Below are positions 1 to 5,279 of a DNA stretch of 5,642 bases, piece by piece. Made by a program: the position numbers and the translations under genes. The notes beneath the pieces are model-generated. The model did no database searches and was not told the origin of the DNA. It worked only from the letters and a program-made list of their open reading frames with translations. Numbering within the stretch: position 1 is the stretch's first letter; each line of letters begins with the position of its first letter. Where the stretch lies: NCBI GenBank assembly GCA_031278025.1, contig JAITLF010000378.1, forward strand, positions 1-5,642, in the 5' to 3' direction. Origin of the DNA: Treponema sp. GTDB lineage: Bacteria > Spirochaetota > Spirochaetia > Treponematales > Breznakiellaceae.

Positions 1-55
1 TTATTGCCCGTTTCCCGCAGCGGGGGGGCCGGCATTTTAACCTATCAATCATCAT
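1..55 (-). CDS. Possible 5' end of a leftward gene, product unknown (partial)
   Basis: On the minus strand a strong Shine-Dalgarno, AGAGGAG (59-65), lies three bases before an ATG at 55-53, with a second ATG directly after it. The frame stays open to the window edge and reads MMIDRLKCRPPRCGKRAI. No family can be recognised from 18 residues; the stretch is basic and has two cysteines. The support is the ribosome binding site and an upstream TATATT box, not any homology. If real, it is transcribed divergently from pepT. It could equally be a chance open frame in GC-rich spacer. Confidence 0.27.
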   Translation of the reverse strand, partial: MMIDRLKCRPPRCGKRAI

Positions 56-71
56 TCGCTCCTCTGGTACT

Positions 72-99
72 AATATACAATGGAATCCCAAAAAAACAA
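72..99 (-). promoter_or_regulatory. Candidate leftward promoter in the divergent spacer
   Basis: Reading leftward, TTGTTT (99-94), a 16-base spacer and TATATT (77-72) resemble a sigma-70-type promoter; the -10 box matches 5 of 6 and the -35 box only 3 of 6. The predicted start would fall near 65, almost at the Shine-Dalgarno of the possible leftward gene, giving a very short leader. The same AT-rich patch contains TACAAT (76-81) in the rightward direction, a possible -10 for pepT without a clear -35. Confidence 0.25.
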
Positions 100-128
100 C
101 CCTTAGAATGTTTAATGCGCCCGGCCTG
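100..128 (+). repeat. Dispersed repeat, copy A
   Basis: Positions 100-128 match 5251-5279 at 26 of 29 bases, including an uninterrupted 16-base identity AGAATGTTTAATGCGC (105-120 and 5256-5271). A third, inverted copy lies at 4859-4876. Read as codons it gives MFNAPGL, against MFNALAL in copy C. No protein of any length follows here, so this looks like a DNA repeat rather than a gene start. Confidence 0.65.
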
Positions 129-166
129 TACTATACGGCGCCTTCGTTTCCCTTCATACTTATCCT

Positions 167-1459
167 ATGACAACAACTCTTACTCCCCAACCCAACGACG
201 CCGCCCTAACGGAGGCCGTTGTTTCCCGTTTTCTGCGCTATGTTCGTATCAAAACCACCAGCGATCATCATGTTCCGGCTACCCCCTCCACTGAAGGCCA
301 ATGGGACCTGGCCAAACTCCTTACGGAGGAACTGCGCGGTTTGGGTCTTCCCGACGTGGTACTAACGGATCATTGCTACGTGATTGCGCGGCTCCCCGCT
401 TCTCCGGGGAAAGAGGGGCGCCCGCCGGTGGGGTTTCTTGCCCACATGGACACCGCCGCTGATGCCCCCGGCGGGGACGTGAAGCCCCAGGTCGTGGAAA
501 ACTACGACGGCGGGCGCATTAGCCTGGCGGACAATCTGGCGCTGGACCCGGAGGCGGAAGCGGACCTGGCCGCGCAGAAGGGCAAGACCATCATTCACAC
601 CGACGGAACAACCCTGCTGGGGGCGGATGACAAGGCGGGCATTGCCGAAATCATGGCGGCCCTGGAGTACCTGCTGGCTCATCCTGAAATTGAGCACGGT
701 CCGGTGGAGATCATCTTTTCCCCGGACGAGGAGACCGGCAAGGGCCTTCCGGAATTCCCGCGGGAAGCCCTCAAAGCCGTCGCCTGTTATACCCTGGACG
801 GCGGCCCCCTGGGGGAACTGGAGGCCGAATGTTTCGATGCCTACGCTGCGGAAGTCCGGTTTACCGGAAAGGCCATACATCCCGGCGCGGCCCGTGGCCG
901 CCTGGTGAACGCCGCCCTGATGGCCGCATCCTTTGCCGCCCTGCTTCCCCGGAACGAAAGCCCGGAGGCCACTGACGGGTATTACGGGTATTACTGCCTT
1001 ATGGAGATCACGGGCAACCATGAGAAAGCCGCTCTGGAGCTTATCATCCGGGACTTTGAGCGCCGGGACGCGGAACGGCGGGTTGCGGCACTGGCGAGTT
1101 TTGCCCGTGCTGTGGAAGCCCAGTTTCCCGGAGGCCGCGTAGAGGTTACGGCGAAGCGGCAATATTACAACATGAAGGAAAAGATAGCGGCCCGACCGGA
1201 AGTTCTGGACATATTGAAGAAGGCCGCCTGCAACGCGGGGGTGGAGTTCCGCCTTAAACCCATACGGGGCGGCACCGATGGTTCCCGGCTTACGGAGATG
1301 GGAATTCCCACGCCCAACATCTTTACCGGGGGCCGGAACTTCCACAGCCGGGTTGAATGGGTTTCGGTTCCTGAGATGACGGCGGCGTGTACGGTAGTCA
1401 TTGAGCTTATCCGGCTCTGGGGAATGCCGGATACAGTGTTTTTCCCATCGGACACATGA
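167..1459 (+). CDS. pepT: Peptidase T (tripeptide aminopeptidase, M20B metallopeptidase)
   Basis: A cytoplasmic di-zinc aminopeptidase that removes the N-terminal residue from tripeptides, completing the breakdown of imported or recycled peptides. The 430-residue product follows the family closely from STEGQW (41-46) to the end. Expected metal and catalytic residues are all visible: H93 and D95 in AHMDT, D154 in LLGADDKAG, E188/E189 in PDEETGKG, D211 in TLDGG and H393 in GGRNFHSR. HPGAARGRLVNA (238-249) and KPIRGGTDGSRL (364-375) are further M20B signatures. The enterobacterial enzyme is about 408 residues; this one has about 14 extra at the N-terminus and a tail of about 12 (after ELIRLWG) that reaches the transposase relic. 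The ATG at 167 was chosen because no other plausible start precedes the conserved region, although it has no Shine-Dalgarno. It appears monocistronic and convergent with polA. Confidence 0.96.
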   Translation: MTTTLTPQPNDAALTEAVVSRFLRYVRIKTTSDHHVPATPSTEGQWDLAKLLTEELRGLGLPDVVLTDHCYVIARLPASPGKEGRPPVGFLAHMDTAADAPGGDVKPQVVENYDGGRISLADNLALDPEAEADLAAQKGKTIIHTDGTTLLGADDKAGIAEIMAALEYLLAHPEIEHGPVEIIFSPDEETGKGLPEFPREALKAVACYTLDGGPLGELEAECFDAYAAEVRFTGKAIHPGAARGRLVNAALMAASFAALLPRNESPEATDGYYGYYCLMEITGNHEKAALELIIRDFERRDAERRVAALASFARAVEAQFPGGRVEVTAKRQYYNMKEKIAARPEVLDILKKAACNAGVEFRLKPIRGGTDGSRLTEMGIPTPNIFTGGRNFHSRVEWVSVPEMTAACTVVIELIRLWGMPDTVFFPSDT

Positions 1460-1464
1460 CCATG

Positions 1465-1809
1465 TTCCTTTACTATCCGCCGGATTTCCGCAGTGGTCTT
1501 TTCCCCGCCCGCAGTGGTTTCCTTCCCATCGGTGTCCTCCGCCTCCCGCAGATACGCCTATTTGCGCCTTAAGCCGGGCTGTCCGGTCCCGCAGCTTCCC
1601 CGTAGTGAAATTGCGCTCCTTGCTTTGGGGTCGTACAGGGGCCGTCCTGTCTCATGTGGCTGCGGACGGGAAAACTCCAACACGGCCAAGTCAAGGCCGT
1701 TGATATATACCTTAATCACGCGCACGGGATTGTTGTCGTCAACATAATCTTCCACGCTTTTCCGAGGGTATTTACTGTTTTGATGGCGTTGCTTCTATAC
1801 TTTTGACAC
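1465..1809 (-). pseudogene. Degenerate IS1182-family transposase remnant
   Basis: Three minus-strand segments in different frames together resemble the N-terminal part of IS1182-type transposases. Segment 1 (1794-1621) reads through VEDYVDDNNPVRVIKVYING, then LDLAVLEF and TGRPLYDP, the family's typical N-terminus. An in-frame TAG (1797-1795) precedes it, and no start codon suits a complete protein. Segment 2 (1624-1559) reads SKERNFTTGKLRDRTARLKA, a motif that in intact proteins follows the N-terminal domain by roughly 85-100 residues, so an internal deletion is inferred at about 1621-1626. Segment 3 (1554-1465), one base out of frame, continues YLREAEDTDGK and AEIRRIVKE, the family's helical linker. 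The catalytic domain is absent and the relic stops beside the pepT stop codon. Inside it, CCGCAGTGGT is repeated at 1488 and 1509. The GTG near 1809 lies in GGACTGTGTCAAAAG, which could be a transposon end, but no partner end was found. Confidence 0.68.
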
Positions 1810-1844
1810 AGTCCGGGGCCCCTGGCCCTCCCATATCTCTTCCT

Positions 1845-4784
1845 TCAATGGAAATCCCCCCACCGTTTCCCGGTCTCAACACATACCCGCAGGGGCGTCT
1901 TGAGGTGGACGGCGTTTTCCATCACTTCCCGGACCAGCGCCGCCGCGCCGGGGGCGTCCCGCTCCGGACACTCCAGGATGAGTTCATCGTGAACTTGCAG
2001 GAGGAGTTTGGCGGGGCTTCGCTGTTCCGCAAGGGCCTGGTCCAGCTTGAGCATGGCGAGCTTGACGATGTCCGCCGCGGAACCCTGGATGGGGGTGTTT
2101 ACCGCCACCCGCTCGGCGGCCTTCTTTTCGGGCTTGTTCCGGGAATTGATGGCCATGATGTAACGGCGGCGTCCGAAGATCGTTGAAACATAGCCTGATT
2201 CTTCGGTCTCTTTGATGAGGGTGTCGATAAACCGGCGTATCCCCGCGTAGGTCTTGAAGTAGGCGTCGATGAAAGAGGCCGCCTCGGTACGGCTTATGCC
2301 CAGTTCGTTGGCAAGCCGGAAGGCGCTCATCCCGTACATGACCCCAAAGTTGATGGTCTTTGCCATACGCCGCTGATCCGGCTTCACCGCATCTTCGGGT
2401 ATCCCAAAGATACGGGCGGCGGTCCGGGAGTGGACATCCTTCCCTTCCTGAAAGGCGGCGATAAGGTTCTGGTCCCCGGAAAGGTGGGCTAGGATCACCA
2501 GCTCTATCTGGCTGTAATCGGCGGAAATGAGGACCTGGCCAGGCCGGGCGACAAAGGCTTCACGGATACGGCGGCCTTCTTCGTCCCGGATGGGGATGTT
2601 CTGTAAATTGGGTTCCCGGCTGGACAGGCGGCCCGTGGCGGTGCCGGTCTGGACAAAGTTGGTGTGCAGGCGGCTTTCCGCGTCCGCCATGTTGGGTAGG
2701 GTGTCCACGTAGGTGGACTTGAGTTTAGCCAGGATGCGGTGGCGCAGGATCAGCGCCGGGACCGGGTCTTCCCGTGCCAGCTCTTCCAGAACCTCCATGT
2801 CGGTGGAGTACCCGGTCTTGGTCTTCCTGCCGGGGGTAAGCCGCCGTTCGGTAAAAAGCACCTCCTGAAGCTGTTTAGGGGAACTCAGGTTGAATTCATG
2901 CCCGACGGTTTTGTAGGCCCGATCTTCTATATCCCCCAATTCTTTGGCAAGCTCGGTTCCGTAGTCCCAAAGGACGTGCTTTTCTATCATGATCCCCTCC
3001 CCCTCCATTTCCGCGAGGATGGGAAGCAGGGGCATTTCCAGGTCCGTGAAGAGCTTCCCCGAATCGGTTTTCCGTATCCGCCCTTCCAGAAGCCGCATCA
3101 TCCTCATGGTAAGGTCCGCGTCCTCCCCGGAATAGCGGACGGCCGTCTCCAGGTCCACATCGGCAAAGGTGCTTCCCTTGGGTACTATGTCGTTGTACGC
3201 AAGGGGGGCATACCCAAAGTGAAAGGCCGCCAGAGAGTCCAGGGAGTAGTTGTTCCGCTCCGGGTCGTCAAGCCAGGCGGCAACCATGGTATCCCATATC
3301 TTGCAGGACCACCGGGGAATGCCCCAGCCCCGCGACACCTTGTAGTCGTATTTAGCGTTATGGGCGACCACGGTCATCTCAGGATCCGCAAAGATACCCG
3401 CCAGGGCCTTCCGTACCCCGGCGGGATCGACAAAGGGGGATCGCTCCTCCAGCTCCATGCGCCGGTGGCCCGCCACCGGCACGTAAACGGCTTCCCTGGG
3501 CCGTACGGCCAGGGAGATTCCGATGGGATGGGCGTTCCAGGCATCCAGGGAATCGGTCTCGAAGTCCAGGGCCAGCAGCTTCTGCGCCCGCCCCTGGTTC
3601 AAGATTTGTTCCAGCTCTTCCATGTCTAACACGAGCCGGTACCTGCCCTCTCCCAGGAGCGCCGGTTCCGCCGGAGACCGGTCCGGCCCGGCTGGTATCA
3701 CGCCGCCGGCTGGGTCCGTATTGGGAGCAGCCTCCTCTGCGCCAGCGGCCTCCTCTGCGCCGGCAGCCGCCCCCGATCCGGCGGCAGCCGCCGGAGCCTG
3801 CCCCGCCTGGGGATCAAGGGCAAGGGCGCTCTGGCGTATGCCTTCCCTCAGCAGGACCCGCGCTCCCCGCGGACGGTCCAGGTTTTCCACGGAAAGTTCG
3901 TCTATGCTTTTGACGGACAGGGGGACCTGACATTCCAGGGTAATGAGGGACTTGGAGAAATAGGCGCTCTCCCTGCCCGCAACAAGTTTTTTTCCAATGG
4001 CCCCTTCGATTCCGGCGATGTTACGGTAGATTTCGTCCAGCGAGCCGTAACGGGCCATAAGCTTAACCGCCGTTTTTTCGCCCACTCCCTTGATGCCGGG
4101 AACATTGTCGGAACTATCCCCGGTAAGGGAAAGGAGGTCCAGCACCCGGTTCGGATTCACCCCCCATTCGGCCTTAACCTCGTCGGCGCCTATACAGTCA
4201 TAGGGGAGGCTGCCGGCGCTCTTTCCATCGGACGCGGTTTTGGCCGGACGCAGTTCCCAGACGCCTTCCCCAACAAGCTGGAGCAAATCTTTGTCCGAGG
4301 AAAAAATGTAACAGGGTCGTCCTTCCACCCGGCAGCGGCTTACCAGTGTGGCAATGATGTCGTCCGCCTCGTAGCCGTCCGCCTGCAGGACCGGAACCCC
4401 CAGGGCGCGGAGGGTCTCTTCCACCAGGGGAACCTGGGCGTGAAGGTCCTCCGGCGCCTTCTGCCGGGTCGCCTTGTATTCGGGATATTTCTTGTGCCGG
4501 AAGGTGGGGGTCCGGGAGTCGAAGACCGCCGCCAGATACCGGGGTTTTTGGCTGCCGCCGGATGCGCTGCCGCCATTGGCCAGGGAAGCCCCCTCATCCA
4601 GAAGGTTGATCAAGGTTCGGGCGAACCCGAACAGGACGGATACGTTTTGGCCCTTAGCGTTCCGCAGGGGACGGGATAGAAACGCAAAATAGGAACGGTA
4701 AATTAATCCGTAGGCATCTATAAGATAGAGGGGCGCGGGATTTCCGCCCGTAACCTGGGGTGATTTTTCTGCCGGTTGGGTCAT
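1845..4784 (-). CDS. polA: DNA polymerase I (5' nuclease, 3'-5' exonuclease, polymerase)
   Basis: Family A polymerase that fills repair gaps and removes RNA primers from Okazaki fragments. Residues are counted from the ATG at 4784 (979 residues; E. coli has 928). The 5' nuclease (about 15-320) has D23 in LYLIDAYG, D89 in AVFDS, GYEADD (137-142), SSDKD (162-166) and LTGDSSDNVPGIKGVG (220-235). The proofreading domain is intact: D407 and E409 in LDFETD, N476 and D480 in AHNAKYDYK, Y551 and D555 in YSGEDAD. The polymerase has TGRLSSREPNLQNIP (717-731), motif A with D756 and E761 (SADYSQIEL), motif B with R806, K809, F813 and Y817, and motif C QVHDE with H932/D933. Extra length comes from a Gly/Ser loop (about 65-80) and an Ala/Gly/Glu/Pro linker (326-378). 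The start is set by GGAGG five bases before ATG; an in-frame GTG at 4796, which overlaps that GGAGG, would add four residues and is less likely. Confidence 0.97.
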   Translation of the reverse strand: MTQPAEKSPQVTGGNPAPLYLIDAYGLIYRSYFAFLSRPLRNAKGQNVSVLFGFARTLINLLDEGASLANGGSASGGSQKPRYLAAVFDSRTPTFRHKKYPEYKATRQKAPEDLHAQVPLVEETLRALGVPVLQADGYEADDIIATLVSRCRVEGRPCYIFSSDKDLLQLVGEGVWELRPAKTASDGKSAGSLPYDCIGADEVKAEWGVNPNRVLDLLSLTGDSSDNVPGIKGVGEKTAVKLMARYGSLDEIYRNIAGIEGAIGKKLVAGRESAYFSKSLITLECQVPLSVKSIDELSVENLDRPRGARVLLREGIRQSALALDPQAGQAPAAAAGSGAAAGAEEAAGAEEAAPNTDPAGGVIPAGPDRSPAEPALLGEGRYRLVLDMEELEQILNQGRAQKLLALDFETDSLDAWNAHPIGISLAVRPREAVYVPVAGHRRMELEERSPFVDPAGVRKALAGIFADPEMTVVAHNAKYDYKVSRGWGIPRWSCKIWDTMVAAWLDDPERNNYSLDSLAAFHFGYAPLAYNDIVPKGSTFADVDLETAVRYSGEDADLTMRMMRLLEGRIRKTDSGKLFTDLEMPLLPILAEMEGEGIMIEKHVLWDYGTELAKELGDIEDRAYKTVGHEFNLSSPKQLQEVLFTERRLTPGRKTKTGYSTDMEVLEELAREDPVPALILRHRILAKLKSTYVDTLPNMADAESRLHTNFVQTGTATGRLSSREPNLQNIPIRDEEGRRIREAFVARPGQVLISADYSQIELVILAHLSGDQNLIAAFQEGKDVHSRTAARIFGIPEDAVKPDQRRMAKTINFGVMYGMSAFRLANELGISRTEAASFIDAYFKTYAGIRRFIDTLIKETEESGYVSTIFGRRRYIMAINSRNKPEKKAAERVAVNTPIQGSAADIVKLAMLKLDQALAEQRSPAKLLLQVHDELILECPERDAPGAAALVREVMENAVHLKTPLRVCVETGKRWGDFH
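3726..3761 (-). repeat. 18-bp in-frame tandem duplication in the polA linker
   Basis: Two 18-base units encode GAEEAA twice (residues 342-353 of PolA) within the low-complexity linker encoded by 3651-3809. Each unit contains GCCTCCTCTGCGCC on the plus strand. The copies differ slightly, so the duplication is not brand new. The linker joins the 5' nuclease to the proofreading-polymerase part, where length changes should be tolerated. Confidence 0.7.
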
Positions 4785-4789
4785 GGCAT

Positions 4790-4794
4790 CCTCC
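4790..4794 (-). promoter_or_regulatory. Ribosome binding site that fixes the polA start
   Basis: GGAGG on the minus strand lies five bases before the ATG at 4784-4782, a near-ideal Shine-Dalgarno. The upstream in-frame GTG (4796-4794) overlaps this site, so it cannot use it. This is why the ATG is preferred as the start. Confidence 0.8.
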
Positions 4795-4811
4795 ACAATC
4801 GTGATCGCTCA

Positions 4812-4841
4812 ACTATACCCGAAACACGCGGAATATGACAC
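4812..4841 (-). promoter_or_regulatory. Candidate polA promoter
   Basis: On the minus strand TATAGT (4817-4812) matches the -10 consensus at 4 of 6 positions and would start transcription near 4805, leaving a leader of about 20 bases that includes the GGAGG site. The best -35 at 18-base spacing is GTGTCA (4841-4836), only 3 of 6. The -10 is believable by position; the -35 is weak. Confidence 0.35.
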
Positions 4842-4858
4842 CGCATGGAGGGCGGGGG

Positions 4859-4876
4859 CAGGGCGAGCGCATTAAA
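4859..4876 (-). repeat. Dispersed repeat, copy B (inverted)
   Basis: The reverse complement reads TTTAATGCGCTCGCCCTG, identical over 18 bases to 5262-5279 (copy C) and matching 16 of 18 in copy A (111-128). Unlike A and C it lacks the AGAATG lead-in and instead has a run of T before it. It lies about 40 bases upstream of the possible polA -10 box. Confidence 0.65.
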
Positions 4877-4926
4877 AAAGAATACCCCCGCCCGGGCTCC
4901 GGTGTTGCCGGACTTCGGTTTTTTGA

Positions 4927-5094
4927 TCAGGAACCCGGGTTTTTCGATCAGAAACCCGGGGTTGCGCTGCGCAAAAACATTTTTCCCCAGCGCAAAAACA
5001 CTTTTGCGCGGCGCAAAAACACTTTTCCCCAGCGCAAAAACACTTTTCCCCAGCGCAAAAATCCGGGTTTGCACGCCGTAAACCCGGATTTACA
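4927..5094. repeat. Mosaic array of eight 21-bp units with phased A- and T-tracts
   Basis: Cut at every 21 bases from 4927, the region forms eight units in strict register (4927, 4948, 4969, 4990, 5011, 5032, 5053, 5074). The four central units share GCGCAAAAACA then a T-tract (4-5 T), ending in CCCCA in three of them and GCGCG in one; units 5011 and 5032 are identical. The outer units have a different core, variants of AAAYCCGGRTTT, for example AACCCGGGTT at 4932, AAATCCGGGTTT at 5059 and AAACCCGGATTT at 5080. Across all eight, an A-tract near unit positions 5-9 and, in most, a T-tract near 13-18 flank a short centre, making imperfect dyads two helical turns apart. Since 21 is a multiple of three, both strands are open through it, giving heptapeptide-like translations. 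It may be a regulatory or curved-DNA array, or a decayed repeat-protein sequence; its role is unknown. Confidence 0.85.
5057..5091 (-). terminator. 12-bp stem-loop with T-run, possible leftward terminator
   Basis: AAATCCGGGTTT (5059-5070) and AAACCCGGATTT (5080-5091) form a perfect 12-bp stem around a 9-base loop. Read leftward, the stem is followed without a gap by further T residues (five T in a row at 5061-5057), as in an intrinsic terminator. It lies 24 bases beyond the stop codon of the leftward Gly-rich fragment (5115). The stem arms are also two neighbouring 21-bp repeat units, so the hairpin could simply be a by-product of the array. Confidence 0.4.
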
Positions 5095-5114
5095 CGCCGC
5101 AGGCCCCGCCGCCG

Positions 5115-5252
5115 TCAGCTGCCGGTAGTACCGCCGGTACCGCCGCCAGAAACCGCGCCGGACATCATGATGAAGTCTGGCGAGGCGCCGTTGCCACCGC
5201 TGTTGCCGCCGTAGCCGCCGGCGGCGGTAAGGGAACCTGTGGCGGCTGCTCC
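5115..5252 (-). pseudogene. Possible C-terminal fragment of a Gly-rich protein
   Basis: A minus-strand frame of 45 codons ends in TGA (5117-5115) and opens right after an in-frame TAG (5255-5253). It reads SLTAAGGYGGNSGGNGASPD, then FIMMSGAVSGGGTGG and TTGS. Composition is Gly, Ala, Ser, Thr and Asn, as in exposed tails of surface or phage structural proteins. There is no start codon or ribosome binding site at its head, and it breaks exactly where repeat copy C begins. That, with the terminator-like hairpin beyond its stop, suggests the 3' end of a gene cut off by a rearrangement. The family is not recognisable, and a GC-rich chance frame remains possible. Confidence 0.27.
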
Positions 5253-5279
5253 CTAAGAATGTTTAATGCGCTCGCCCTG
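5251..5279 (+). repeat. Dispersed repeat, copy C
   Basis: Direct copy of 100-128 (26 of 29 identical) and, over 5262-5279, an exact inverted copy of 4859-4876. It contains the ATG and the first seven codons (MFNALAL) of the phage gp36-like frame and directly abuts the Gly-rich fragment on its left, so it sits at a junction between two unrelated sequences. Confidence 0.65.

Larger units (their letters stand above)
56..166. other. Divergent intergenic region upstream of pepT
   Basis: This 111-bp spacer separates the possible leftward gene from pepT. It holds an AT-rich patch (71-99) with -10-like boxes on both strands and copy A of the dispersed repeat (100-128). A second rightward -10-like sequence, TACTAT, lies at 129-134. 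No Shine-Dalgarno is visible before the pepT ATG: the preceding bases are pyrimidine-rich (tttcccttcatacttatcct). Initiation is therefore from an unusually weak site or depends on a very short leader. Confidence 0.4.

Noticed and set aside
14..26. CCCGC-A-GCGGG palindrome as a terminator
   Set aside because: The stem is short with effectively no loop, and no T-run follows on either strand.
362..1345. Long minus-strand open frame opposite pepT
   Set aside because: It is the GC-rich antisense shadow of a gene with clear family motifs; its translation shows no recognisable domain.
1401..1747. Plus-strand open frames between pepT and polA
   Set aside because: The minus strand of the same region matches transposase motifs in three segments, which explains the sequence; the plus-strand translations look unrelated to any family.
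1816..1828. Terminator for polA (GGGCC-CCT-GGCCC hairpin)
   Set aside because: Only a 5-bp stem with a 3-base loop and no T-run after it in the leftward direction; too weak to call.
2739..3629. Long plus-strand open frame opposite polA
   Set aside because: It lies fully inside polA on the other strand and follows from codon composition; no motifs or ribosome binding site support it.
4919..5100. CRISPR array
   Set aside because: The repeats are 21 bp, contiguous and diverged, with no unique spacers between them and no cas genes nearby.
4835..5128. Plus-strand frame through the 21-bp array (RKNTFPQ repeats)
   Set aside because: It is open only because a 21-bp repeat without stops keeps several frames open on both strands; no ribosome binding site or family resemblance.
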